Source: Verticillium longisporum
Lineage: Eukaryota > Ascomycota > Sordariomycetes > Glomerellales > Plectosphaerellaceae
Direction of reading: 5' to 3'
NCBI GenBank assembly: GCA_019188255.1
Contig: JAETXT010000003.1
Location: forward strand, 5,270,001-5,334,000
DNA length: 64,000 bases
Below the pieces are notes generated by a model, which saw only the letters and a program-made list of their open reading frames with translations, was not told the origin of the DNA and made no database searches. Position numbers and translations under genes: made by a program. This document shows, piece by piece, positions 1 through 10,789 of the stretch (the stretch's first letter is position 1; the number at the start of each line of letters is the position of its first letter).

Positions 1-1223
1 TCTTTCGAGGCGGGCTTTGAAGACTTTTTGGGTGACGTGACGTCCTCATTGGTGCTCTTATTCGACAGGGGCTTTCGAGCAGTTGTGATGGGAGCGGTCA
101 AGCTATCTTTAGCTTCGCGTCGAATGCTCGCCAGCTCCTTCAATGTTTTGGTATTCTTTCCTTCGGTGCGGATGGTACTACGAGGCCTTGGCGCTGTGGA
201 CACGGCGGCGGAAGAGGTTGTCGTGTTCAGGACATCATTCGATCCAAACTTCCGCTTGGAGCTTGTTTTCGCAACTTCAGGTGCATTCTGCTTCTTGATG
301 GGTGTGGGACTGGAAATCTCCGTTTCGACCTGACTAGCATCATCTGGTTCTTTCGTGGCCGCTCCAGATTTCACAGGCGTGATCATTTTCGTCGGTGCAG
401 GCGAAACTGGCGAAGCTGGCGCCTCGAATTTCACGTCGACGCTCAGTTGCTTGTTCGTAGGTTGAGCTCTGCTGGGTGACGTCTTGACGGGATCGGTGTC
501 GATATCAACGAATCGCGACATGGGAGGGGGGCCCAATTCCGGAGAGTCTGTGGTATCGGCAGCACTGCACAGAGCCATGATCTCGTTCTGGCTGTTCTCG
601 GGTTAGCGCAGCAAGACAAATGCGTCTCCGTGAAATACGTACTCCATAGTGCGACGGGAGGTCCAGTCTCTCTTCTCAGCAATCGGGGTCAACCTGCCCT
701 CAGCCTTGGCACGGGCTTCGGCTTCTTCTTGGGTCTCAAATGGACGAATACGACGGGCTGCAGGGCTACGTCGGTTGAGAGAGATCCGGGCTGCTGTCGA
801 CTCTCTGCGTTGTCTGGCGTTGGAGTGTCGCTTCCTGGGCGGTGCGGTTCCCAGCTCCCCAAGCATCTCGACGCACTGAAGTAGGCGAGCTTCCAGCTGA
901 GTGCGCATGTCGATCGCATGATCAGCTATCCTGTGGGCCTCGCTGTCTGGTTCGGGCTGTTGTTCCAGGGCAATAATGCGACCCTCGAGGGTAAGCTTGT
1001 CGGACATGAGCTGGGCATTCTGTGCCTCGAGCGTTCGAATGCGAAGTAGATGGGTGGAATTGGCCCTCGCAAGGTCCCTGTTCTGGCGGAGAAGTTTTCT
1101 TCGGACTGCATCGCAGGTGGAGTCAGCAAGAGAAAAGATACAAACAAACGAAAGCAGACTTGGACATGACATACTGATATCAAGATTGTCCGTAGACACT
1201 GGGGGTTCATTGAGTCGCGCCAT
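1..1223 (-). CDS. SGO1: Shugoshin (partial; 3' end outside window)
   Basis: Shugoshin protects centromeric cohesin and supports tension sensing at kinetochores. The start at 1223 gives MARLNEPPVSTDNLD, the typical fungal shugoshin N-terminus. Splicing out 1106-1174 (donor GTATGT, acceptor GATGCAG) joins it to RRKLLRQNRDLARANS, the conserved coiled-coil block that in this family binds PP2A. A second intron, 592-642 (GTACGT...AACAG), links exon 2 to a long low-complexity tail. The tail carries the KRKFGSNDV and APRPRST stretches seen in fungal shugoshins and stays open to base 1. Exons are 1175-1223, 643-1105 and <1-591. The C-terminus is missing because of the window edge. The gene is divergent from DAD2. 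Family assignment is firm; exon borders are inferred from splice signals. Confidence 0.87.
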
Positions 1224-1722
1224 TTTGCATGGTGTTGCGGGTGTATTCTGAAGCAACGGGAGCCGCGTAGACTCGGACGCGAAACAAAGAGACAGCGAGT
1301 AGCCAGACGAGTTTGTTCAGGGTCGTGAGGTGTTGAAATCTTGCAGGAGGCTGGGGGGAGAAGCGGTGTGGTGAGGATGCTGGTGTGGAATGGGGACCAA
1401 ATCTCAGCATCCCCCATGTCATTTATTTACTGTCGTCCATATACAGCCTAGCGTCGTGGAGGGCCAGGGTGCACTGGGTTGCTGGGGCTGCAGGCATGCC
1501 CCGCTGTCAATCAATAACGACCCCACCTTGCCAGCCTGGCACTCACCCCACTCACTACACAGCGCGACAGCACAGGGCTCTGAAGCCTCTGTCAGCACCT
1601 GCTTCACCACCCCACCATCATCATTAGGTTCGAGCGTCACAACCGAAGACCCGAATGCCTACGAGGAGCCACACGCCACGACATGTGAATCGGAGCCTCC
1701 CAAGCTCGTCCCAATATCAACC
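1224..1722. promoter_or_regulatory. Shared divergent promoter of SGO1 and DAD2
   Basis: These 499 bp separate the start codons of two chromosome-segregation genes on opposite strands. No convincing gene is present. A reading frame runs in from 1390 upstream of DAD2, but its N-terminal part is not family-like and is probably 5' leader. The region must hold both promoters; no TATA box is obvious. Confidence 0.5.
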
Positions 1723-2244
1723 ATGTCGTATCATACCAGGTCGCTGTCAACCCGACTGACGGGGCCCGGCGCAGGCGTTCGCGACGGATCTTCCTCGATG
1801 GGCGGCCCCTCACCTGCCCTCGTGGCACGCATTGAAGAGAAGAAGGCAGAACTGGACAATCTCAAGCAGCTGCGCGACCTGAGTGCAGCTGTTGCATCCC
1901 AGATGGAGGCTTTGGAGCAGCAGCTTTCGACGCTTTCAGATGGGACGGAAGCCATCGCGACTGTCATTGGCAACTGGCATAACGTTCTCCGTGCCATTAA
2001 CATGGCCTCCAGTATGTCACCACTTGTCTCTAGGGAGGCTGGTGCGAAGCAACCGCTAACTAGACGTCTAGCCAAAATCCCGATGCCGAAGGACGATGCG
2101 ACCGACGATGCGACCGACGACGCAAGCGAGTCGGCGCCTTCTCTGCCGCAGACCTTGGTCCGTATTCCAACAGAACACGCTCCCTCACTGCAAGCACAGG
2201 CCGAACAAGCGGAGCAGGATCAAGCCGCAGGAACGTCCCCTTGA
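1723..2244 (+). CDS. DAD2: DASH complex subunit Dad2
   Basis: Dad2 is a subunit of the DASH/Dam1 ring that couples kinetochores to microtubule plus ends. Residues 30-85 carry the family core: a coiled coil (RIEEKKAELDNLKQLRDLS, then MEALEQQLSTLSDGTEA) followed by the signature NWHNVLRAINMAS. An intron at 2012-2071 (GTATGT, branch CTAAC, acceptor CTAG) is 60 bp and in frame, so an unspliced reading stays open; removing it restores the family-like join MAS-TKIPMPKDD. The product is 153 aa, with a C-terminal tail rich in acidic residues, Ala and Gln, and a short DDATDDATDDA repeat. I chose the start at MSYHTRS because family members begin with MSYH-like sequence. It is divergent from SGO1. Confidence 0.9.
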   Translation: MSYHTRSLSTRLTGPGAGVRDGSSSMGGPSPALVARIEEKKAELDNLKQLRDLSAAVASQMEALEQQLSTLSDGTEAIATVIGNWHNVLRAINMASSMSPLVSREAGAKQPLTRRLAKIPMPKDDATDDATDDASESAPSLPQTLVRIPTEHAPSLQAQAEQAEQDQAAGTSP

Positions 2245-2993
2245 ACGCACGACTACCACGAACATACACATCGGATTACCAAGGTATTCGAGTCTCTGCG
2301 CCGTGCTGGCTGAGGGGCTTTGCTTGACGCACTACAACCCTAGGTCCCAGCGGTTGCGCTCAACGTCTTGCCTCAACGGTGAGATGCTTACCAGTCGAAA
2401 AGGCACACCTCATTGCAACTTCACGGAATAATCCTCGCATGAGCTCCGAGCTTTCTTTACACCCGTCCGAAGCCGCCAGGCGGCGGTCTGGGTCGATGCC
2501 CGACTGATGCATTGCCGCTCCTTCGCACTTGGCTTCTCCAGACGAGCAGCCTATCAGCAGTCCGGCTCGCGACGCGGGTCGCGTCTTCCCCTCCATATGG
2601 GAAAGGCGACTTGCTACAACTCCCAACAACCACAAGTTGGCAGACGCTTGTCCATTTTTATGGGATGCACCCACCCGCGTCCTCGCTGAATCCGGCGAAG
2701 CAGGAAATAACAGGCGGATGCACAACAGGCAGGCATGAGACAAAAGAAGTGATGGTCAGAGCCCCTCAATCGCCTTTCGTCCCCCCCCCGGTGTACCTCG
2801 CTCGTCCTGCCATCACCACCATTGACAGCGCCCCATTATTGCGTACGACACTTTAACAGAGGACATCAGCTTGCAGAATACCCCTAGCTCTAGTCCCTTT
2901 CAATCAAAGTCATTCAAATCCATTTCCCTTTCCACAGAAGATCATCTACCCCTGGTCGTTTAAGTCGCCGGCCTTTATCCGCGAGATTACAAC
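2245..2993. other. Intergenic region, no gene seen
   Basis: This holds the DAD2 3' flank and the 5' leader of the next gene. Small frames on both strands show no family-like sequence. There is a C homopolymer near 2786-2794. CT-rich leader sequence precedes the next ATG, from about 2880. Confidence 0.5.
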
Positions 2994-5193
2994 ATGGCCT
3001 CGGCTTCCCCAACACCACTCACGAACCCTGTCGAGACCCTGGCCTCTGAACTTAAGCAGCTCCGCATCAAGAGTCCAGAGAGGCCTGTCTCGCGCCGTCG
3101 CCATGGCCGCTCGTCCTTCGAGACTGACTCTTCTTGGGAACCCCTCGAGGCCATCCAGGAGACCCGCGAGCCCGACGACGCAAACACAAACTGCAACGCC
3201 CTGTATTTCCAAGACTTGTTGGAGGCACAAGGTTCGTCCGTGATCCCCAATACCCACTCGGCACAGCTCCACCAACGGTTCAGCGGACACCCGGTGGCTA
3301 ACGACCCCAGTGTTCCGCGCTGTCGGCCCTGACGGCATCAACGCAGCTGGCCCGAAGCAAGACCTCCTCCACGACTACCATTTCCTCGCCAGCATCGCAA
3401 GGCACTGCAACGGTCGATTCGACTACGTCTTGTCGGTTCCCGAATCCGCATTCGGCGACGGCCGCGGCACCTGCAGTTCTCCCAACGACAGGACCATCCG
3501 CTATGGCTGCAACCTGCTGATGGAGAGGAAGGAAACAAGCGCAAGAACTCTTTGCGAGGGCCATACGAATATCGTATACACTGTGTTGAGCACGGAGCTC
3601 GTTGGGCAGGAGGACCTGCACCACCAGCTGTGGCATTCATATGAAGGTGGGAAGATGAACTTCACGGAGCCTATCGTCCGGGTCACATCGCCTCCAGCGG
3701 CAGACAGCCTGGTTGGAGAGGTGGTCGACATATTCATTCCCAAGCGATCCGAGCCCGCAAGTGAAACGTTGGCCGAGAAGCTGGCGGGCATCGTATCGCC
3801 CGACGACTGCTATGCGAGCTGCAAACAGGTGCGAAAGTGCTCGGGATCGACGGAGGGGACATCCAGCTCGGTGCTGACGCCAACACGCTCGGCGTCGCTT
3901 GCCTCTTCATATGGACGCATAGAAGATTCTGTCGAGGCCCTGGACAAGCTCGAGGATGAGCTCGAAGAGCTAGACGCCGCCACGCGCGTCGATCACTTTG
4001 TGTCCCCTAAGAAGAACAAGCGGAGGTCACTGATGACAATGGGCGAGGCACCACGCATCGACAGAGTTGAGCTCAAGAGATCATCTTCAGTCACGCACGG
4101 GTTCGCAGGCAGGTCAGCCACGGTACGCGTCAAGCCGACAGGATTGCGACCGACGCTTCCAACGCTCCGAAAGTCGGCGTCATTGACAGGCCTTGCAAGG
4201 GATGAGTCGAAGGACGTTGCGGGAGTACGTGAAGGGGGCGTGTCGGCCCCAGCAACATGCCGCAAACCGGTCGCTGCCAGGCCTCCCAGTCTGAACCCTC
4301 CCAAGGCGGCTGTCAAGTCTGCCAAGGCGCCGACCAAGGCAAGCTTTGCACTCCCAGGCGAGGCCGTGGCCCGAAGAATCAAGGAGCAGAGGGAGGCTCG
4401 CCGGGCGGCGGCGGCGGCGGCGGCAGCAGCGCAGGCGAGCCCTGACAAGACGACAGCGACCACGACACCAATGCCTCAGCGATCAAGATCTATCAAGGCA
4501 CCGACCCGGCCGAATTTTGAGCTACCCGGCGAGGCCATCTCGAGACGGAAGCGAGAGCAGAGAGAAAAGGAACTGCGAGAGCAGGAAGAAGCGGAGAAGA
4601 AGCGGCGAGAGTTTCGTGCGCAACCGGTGCGAGTCAATCCAGCAGCAAGCACGTTCCCCCGCGAAACAGCTGCGAGTCGCGCTCGTCGTGTCAAGGCTGG
4701 CGCGGGAGTGGAAGAAAACGCGCCGCTCGCTCGCTCAACGTCAGTGACGACAGCGTCAACGGCCTCAAAGCGCATGTCGATGGTGTCGGGAGGCACAGGT
4801 CGGCCTGCACTCGCAAGGGCGGCTAGCACGTCGTCAAAGCCCCGCGGTCGAGATGTCGCTGTGTCGTCGGATGAGCCATTGGCTAGTCGGGGTACGTCGA
4901 GCTCGACACTCAGTGGAAGCGGCACGAGCAGCGGCATGAGCAGCGGCACCAGCAGCGGTACCAGCAGCAAACGCAGCGCGGTGTCGGTGGAGGAGGTGCA
5001 GCGACAGAGGCTCCGTGGTAAGGTGATTTACGAGCAAGACAACTGCTACGTCGAGGAGCGGGAGCGCGAGCGGCGGGAGCGCGAGGCGTCAGCTAAGAGA
5101 GCCCGCGAGGAAGCTGCTGAACGCTCTAGGCAGGCAAGCCGAGCGTGGGCCGAGAAGCAGAAACGACGCCTGACGGCAAGCTTCCAAGGTTGA
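2994..5193 (+). CDS. Unknown charged Ser/Arg-rich protein with duplicated TPX2-like motif
   Basis: I do not recognise a named family. Two exons, 2994-3231 and 3311-5193, are joined across a 79-bp intron (GTTCGT, branch GCTAACG, acceptor CCCCAG), giving 706 aa. The N-terminal third looks folded (about residues 70-210). The rest is low complexity. Two copies of the pattern KAPT-x2-xF-xLPGEA-(V/I)-xRR-x-(K/R)-EQRE sit at about residues 418-440 and 475-497. The second is followed by a charged helix ending KKRREFRAQPVR, which resembles TPX2-type microtubule-binding segments; this likeness is by eye only. There is an Ala8 run, a Ser/Gly/Thr repeat (GTSSGTSSGTSS-like) and a highly charged C-terminal coiled coil. 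A cytoskeletal or nuclear role is plausible but not shown. Confidence 0.75.
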
Positions 5194-5713
5194 TGCAAGT
5201 CTTGTACGTTGTTGTATTTTTATCGTCACAACTAGTGCACGTGGGTTTGGGGCGTTCTGGGTTCCGGAACCTTATTCTTGTTTGTCTTAACAGCCAGCCT
5301 TGGAGTTCAAAGGCGTCGTGGTTCCGAGGAACCTGAGGCTTCGTCTGTCTGCCTCACTTAGGTAGTCTGCTTTGTGATAGTCTCACCCAAACGAAAATAA
5401 CATTTCTAGGTGCTTATTATCCGTTATTGCAAGTGAGCATGCCACAGCCACCCAATCGATCATATGTTGTCTTCTCATGGGCAATCGGCACGGCGAGTCG
5501 GCACTGGGCACATTGTATTGACCTCGTCATCCCCCGCACGATAAGGGCCTCCACTTTGAACCTTCATCATCCATGACAGGTATGGCCTCACCGTCACCCC
5601 TTGTACTTCGCAGACTGACTACGAGTACGGATATCTACGTCTGCTCTCTATCTTGTCCACAGTGCCCTTGTGTCTTTACCCACTGAAGGCGTCATTCAAT
5701 CAGCGGCCTCACA
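5194..5713. other. Intergenic region, no gene seen
   Basis: This is the 3' flank of the preceding gene and the promoter of the carboxylesterase. No coding pattern or clear regulatory motif was identified. Confidence 0.45.
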
Positions 5714-7590
5714 ATGTCGCAGCCCACGGTTTGCCTCCGACAGGGAACATATCGCGGCAAGACACTCAATGGGGAGCCAACCCATGCCCACTTACCGCAG
5801 ACCATCGAGGCTTTCCTCGGCCTGCCCTACGCCAAGATCCCCGGCCGGTTTCGCGACGCCGATTCTCTACCTTCCAGCGAAGCGACTTTTGAGGCTGTCA
5901 AGTACGGCCCCGTGTGTCCCGGTATCTTGAGCGAGATGGATCTCGCCGAAGGATGGGCCGTTGATGAAGATTGTCTCAGCGCGAACGTCTTTCGGCCGAC
6001 AGGGCTCAACGAGGGCGACGCGGTGCCGGTGGTTGTGTACGTACACGGCGGCGCATTCAACATGGGCAAAGGAGGTGATCGGGACATGGCGAGCTTCGTA
6101 GCCTATGCCCGAGGGCCCATCATCGCCGTCAGCTTCAACTACAGGGTCGGGCCGCTGGGGTTCCTGCCATCGTCTGCTATGGAGGAGGAGGGCCTGTTGA
6201 ATCTGGGGCTGAAGGACCAGAGGGTCCTGCTGAGATGGGTCAGGGATAATGTTGCAGGATTTGGAGGAGACCGCGAGAAGGTGACGCTCATGGGCGTCAG
6301 CGCTGGAGCACACTCTGTGAGCTTTCTTGTCCCGACTGGGCCGGTGCTATTCTCTACAGGTTTGGCGACTGATCATACGATGTAGATTGGACACCACCTC
6401 CTCACCCCTGACCCTCACAGGGACCCCTCTGCCTCGGCCCCCTCCTACCGAGCCATTCTGGAATCCGGCGCGGCCACGGCCCGCTCCGTGCTCTTGGCAC
6501 ATCACGCTCGCCACGAGGACCAATTCAGCGAATATCTCGCTCATCTCCGTTACCCGCCATCGCTGTCGAGGCAGGAGATTGTCCTCCGGCTGCGCGTCGA
6601 GCCGCTTCCCAGCCTCCTCGCCGCTGCCGCCAAGGTCTGGCTCCCCTACGCGCCCTCGTTGCGCTGGCCCTTTCAGCCCGTGATCGACGGGCCCTCAGGC
6701 ATCATCCCCTCGAGCCCTTCCCAGCTCTGGGCAGAGGGCCGCGGATCCGGGGCCCCGCTGCTCACGGGCTTCAACTCGCACGAGGGCGCCACCTTTGTCC
6801 CCGACACGCTCGCCACGGACGCCGACTTTCGCGCCTTCTTCCAGACGCTCCTGCCCGGTCTGTCGACGGCGGACCTCGACGAGCTGAGCGCCCTGTACCC
6901 GGCCGAACCGCAGGCTGCGTACGGCCTGTCGGGCTACCGCGGCGCGCACTTTCCGCGGGCCGCGGCCGCCTACGCGCACCAGGCGTACGTCGCGCCCGTG
7001 CTGTGGACCGCGTGCTGCGCCGCCAGCAGGGGCGCTGACGTCTGGGTGTACGAGTTCGCCGCGCGCGGGGCCGTCTTTGGGGGCGCAGGCCACGGCGAGG
7101 AGGGCGGCGTCGTCGCGCGCGACAGGCTCGTCGTCGCGCCGTTTGAGGGCCTCGGCAGGGTGGCCGAGGCCATGCACGCGCGATTCAGCCAGTTTATCCA
7201 GACTGGAGAGCCCGACGGACGCCCTGGCGGCGGCGGCGATGCGCATGCTGCCGCGTCAGGCCATGATGCTGGTTCTGGTTCTGGTTCTGGCGTTGTCGGG
7301 GATGACGTCTCGTGGTCGAGATTTATGCCCCCTTTCGACGGTGATCGGCAGGCGTCGGCCGTGAAGGATTTCGACCTGGCGGTCGGCAGGATCCTCGTGT
7401 TTGGCGGGGAAATGATGAGCGTGCCGGTGGCGCGAATCCGGGGACCGTCGCGCGAATGCGGCCGCTCACAGCGCGCGAGATACGTCAGTGCCGCTTCTGG
7501 TGGCAGCGCGCCCATCTTGGCCAAGGGACGGGGGAGGCGAGGGCGGCGGCAGGGCGGCTAAGCGATGCCATAGAGACGCCTTCCACATAG
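5714..7590 (+). CDS. Type-B carboxylesterase (alpha/beta hydrolase), 3' frame broken
   Basis: This enzyme would hydrolyse carboxylic esters. Exon 1 (5714-6316) has the oxyanion-hole motif YVHGGAF, the block DEDCLSANVFRP and the nucleophile elbow GVSAGAHS (G-x-S-x-G). An intron at 6317-6385 (GTGAGC...GTAG) restores AHSIGHHLL. Exon 2 has GFNSHEGATF (likely catalytic Glu) and GAGHGEE (likely catalytic His). No signal peptide is seen, so it is probably intracellular. The frame in use stops at 7561 with a poor ending after ILVFGG. Shifting by one base at the G4 run 7406-7409 gives the family-like NDER...RPLTAREIRQCRFWW ending and a stop at 7588-7590. One missing G explains this. Substrate is unknown. 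Confidence 0.82.
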
Positions 7591-8031
7591 TGGTCTGCAT
7601 GTCAGGCGCAGGGCCTCTTCCGTAAGCGAGAGAGGGGGGGAAAGCTGTTGTCGGCGAGGCTGACCCCCTTTCGACGTCGTCGACGAACGTTGCCCGTGGT
7701 TGCGACCCAGACAACGACAATGACATCAACCTATGCGCACTCGCGATCGACATGGCAATGAACCGTCTTCAGTTGCGAGAGAAGGTCGGCGAAGGCACAG
7801 AGGCGACGGAGGCGAGGTGACGGCGACGGCGACGGTGACGGTGACTCGAAGGGGTCTCGAACAAGTATAAAAGGGGAGGGCAGTTTCGCCATTCTTCAAC
7901 CAAATCTCATCATCAGAACACACAACACTATCCAACACCAAGAGAACTACCATTTCAAACAATCTAGTTCGCTCCCAAGAAACCCCCCCATCTCTTGCCC
8001 TTTCCCCTAAAAAAAATCAAAAGCCGCCATC
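7591..8031. other. Promoter and 5' leader of the secreted peptide gene
   Basis: There is a GACGGY-rich stretch at about 7805-7845, then a TATA box at 7866-7872, then an A/C-rich leader ending in CCGCCATCATG. This arrangement is typical of strongly transcribed fungal genes for small secreted proteins. Confidence 0.55.
7866..7872 (+). promoter_or_regulatory. TATA box (TATAAAA)
   Basis: A clean TATAAAA lies about 165 bp upstream of the ATG at 8032. It is followed by a long CA/CT-rich leader, so transcription probably starts near 7895-7905. It is the clearest core promoter noticed in the window. Confidence 0.6.
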
Positions 8032-8340
8032 ATGCAGTTCACCATCACCGCCATCCTCTCCCTCGCCGCCCTCGCCGTGGCCTCCCCCATCGCCCCCGAG
8101 TCGTCCATCACGCTCGAGGCCATCAAGCGAAGCGTCATTGAGAAGCGCTGCCTCTACGACACCTGCACCGACTGCTGGGCCGCCACGCCCCCCATCGGCT
8201 CCGGCCCCGGCTCCCAGGGCGCCGCCGCTGGACAGTGAGTTGACCCCTTGGATCCCTTCCTCCACCTTGTACCCCTGAGCAGCTTGCTGACCTGACTGGA
8301 TAGCTCCATCTACTGCGCTACCATTTGCGACTGCAGCTAA
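8032..8340 (+). CDS. Small secreted cysteine-rich peptide with Kex2-type propeptide
   Basis: Two exons, 8032-8234 and 8304-8340, are joined across a 69-bp intron (GTGAGT...GGATAG) and give 79 aa. Residues 1-18 (MQFTITAILSLAALAVAS) form a classic signal peptide. A short propeptide follows and ends in Glu-Lys-Arg at residue 39, with another Lys-Arg a few residues earlier; both are Kex2-type sites. Cleavage would release a 40-residue peptide starting with Cys, with six cysteines spaced C-x4-C-x2-C-x23-C-x3-C-x-C around a Gly/Ser/Pro/Ala-rich loop. The second cysteine cluster depends on the splice. I do not recognise the family. It could be an effector, antimicrobial or signalling peptide. The promoter has a strong TATA box. 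Confidence 0.7.
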
Positions 8341-8633
8341 ATGCCGAGTCTCTACTCCCCGGCCGAGGCACGGGCTTGCTTGGATTCACGGGTCACTCGC
8401 GAGGAGAGCGAGGGGCCATGTTCGATAGTTGTAGCAATTCAGTCATTACATGCATGTCCCTAGCAGGCAGCTAGGAATTGTTTCCTTCGCAGGTAGCTAG
8501 GCATTGAGCTCAAATCATAACCTATGTTTCCTGCCCAATAATTCGGCTGCTTTGAGATCAAGCCAGTGAAGCAACTCATCCGACCACTTCATATCTACCC
8601 TCTGCTTAGGTACGCCGTCAAGTTCCATAATCT

Positions 8634-10789
8634 CTACTCAAAGTCATCATCCTGGCTATCCCACTCGGGATCCGTGTCGCCGCGCTCCGAGTCCACAAAG
8701 TCCTCCATGACAAACTGTTGCTCGCGCGGCTTCTGATTGTCCAATTTTATCTCGACAACATTACAGAGGCCCTGCACGAAGATGCCGTCCGATGCGCCAG
8801 CAGGAGAGTTGCCCTCGTTGCTCCCAGCCTCGCTCGCTTCTGTCTCCGACGAATCCATGTCCACGTCCAAGTCGTCCTCGTGATCAAACTCATCGCTGTC
8901 AGGCTCTTCGTACTGCTTTCGTTTGATCGAGCGCAAGGGCTTGGACGCGCTGCTCGCACGCGAAGATTGGCCCGACGTCTTCGAGGCTATGCGCCTGCTT
9001 TGTCGCGCAGGCCCATCCGTGCTTGACTTTTCCCCTTGCGGGGCTTCTTTGGCGGTGTCGATTTGCTGCGCATGTTGGTGGTCTTGCTGCTGACTGGCGG
9101 GGGCGACAACTTGGGACGCAGGAAAATCGTATTCAGCTTGGGCTCCCACACATGACGGAACTCGCTGCGCGTCTTCCACGGAATGTCCAGCATACAGCGG
9201 ACGACAAGATAGCGTAACATGGGCAGCTGCGGAGCACTGTCAATCAGAGACTGGAAGAAGTTTGTGGCTGCCTCGACAGTCCACTGTCGAAGGTTGTCCA
9301 GCTCGATAAGTTGCAGGGCAGCGGGCCATGTGGGAATCTGGTCGGGATATAGCAGCGTCTCGTATAAGGGGTTTGAATCATCGAAAGCATCATAGTGCCT
9401 GAAATACTGCAAATTCATGTGCAGTTCGCGGAGGTCGGGGCAAGCGGTGCCCAGGACTGTGAGAAAGGACAAGTTAAGTGCTTGATTGTGGTCGAGGACA
9501 AGAGACTCCAGGTGCCGTCCGTGTGAGAGGAGAAATCCGGCCAAGTCTGTGGACTGCAGGTCCCAGCAGTTAATGATTTTGAGTTGCTTCAACTTTTGCG
9601 GTAGGCTCTGAAGCAGCGCGGCGTTGACCACAGATGACGACAGAAACGTGAGGTGTTCGAGTTCGTCAAGGCTAGACAAGCAAGCGGCGACGGACCTGGA
9701 GAATTTTTGGTCCTTCGCTTCTCGGGCGGCGATAGCTTCATCAGACTCGTCCTGCTTCGTCACGCGCATGTTCCAGGAAGGCACCTGAAAATTGGCAAAG
9801 CGAACTCTGCGGAGGTATGCGAAAGTGGGTAGGGCGTGTATCTCTTTTATCTTGTCTACACCATCGACGAAGCCACGGCCCATCATGCGAGAGTTCCAGC
9901 AGAAGCCTTTGAGATGCGTGACATATTTTTTGTCTCCCGCATCTACATTGGCGTCCGGGGCGACATCGAGGGCCTCGAAGAGTTCTTTTGGGTACTGCCA
10001 GCGGATGTTCTCGCTACGCCTGCGGAATGGTGGATCGTCAGACGAGTGGACAATCATGACCTCTTCGAGGTTGGTCAAGTTTTGCATTAATGAAAACGGC
10101 GATACTGGGGTATGAGCTTGGATGGTGACAAAAGCCGTGTCGATACGCAGGGCGCGGATCTTGGCACGATAGTTGTAGAAAGTGCGCGAGGGGGGTCTCG
10201 CCAGCAGAGCAACGAGGCTTCTCGCCTTGTGGTCATTGGTCAGGGGCGGGCAACGATAGAGGACATCCAGGGCAGGCTCGGCAAGCAGACTGCAGCTACG
10301 CGCAGTGTGGAGGAGCCAGTTGATGTCAATGCCGTCAGGCGAGTCGGACGCGGCAGCATAGCTCATGACGGCAACCCAATTATAGTACGTCAAGAGGGGA
10401 CTGTCCCATGCTGGACCGGTGGATGCTTCCGACTTGGTTTTGGACGCCAGTGGCTTCTGTTCCTTGAGGTGCTCGTTGCGGGCATCATGACCGATGAGCG
10501 AGGAGCGGCGTTGCCAGCTTGTTTCTGGGGTGTCGTGGGTTGTGGCCGTAGCTGTCACAGGGTCTTCTTGAGGCCTTGGCACTTCGTCGCCAGCTTGGGA
10601 CGTGCTGAAAGTCTGTGCTTCCCCTGCGCCATCTCGATCGCCTCGCAGGAGATGTTGCGCTGTGAGCTTGCGGCGAGTCGCACGCGAGGCCTCTGTGGAT
10701 GGTGTCGAGTGTCGTAAACGGCGGGAGGGGTTGCGGCGCGGCGAAGGGGAGCCTTGAGCGACCTTGGGGGTTTGCTTGTGGACGCCCAT
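8634..10789 (-). CDS. F-box/LRR-like protein with acidic tail; frame broken near 9020
   Basis: The central region has leucine-rich periodic segments typical of fungal F-box/LRR proteins (LKQLKIINCWDLQ, HLESLVLDHNQALNLSFL, PDLRELHMNLQ). The N-terminus is basic (SPSPRRNPSRRLRH). A likely start is MGVHKQTP at 10789; an in-frame ATG at 10996 would add 69 low-complexity residues. The reading frame stops at 8987 just after a basic stretch (KKPRKGKSQAR). The next frame continues smoothly with RQSRRIASKTSG and an acidic C-terminus ending at 8634 (VVEIKLDNQKP...DPEWDSQDDDFE), as I would expect for this family. One missing base between about 9005 and 9045 would join the two. A role as a ubiquitin-ligase adaptor is inferred. 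Confidence 0.65.

Noticed and set aside
1621..1660. tRNA B-box-like GGTTCGAGC
   Set aside because: The match to GGTTCRANTCC is incomplete and no A box or cloverleaf can be formed around it.
1390..1722. N-terminal extension of DAD2
   Set aside because: The in-frame upstream sequence is low complexity and unlike the family, and Dad2 proteins begin at MSYH.
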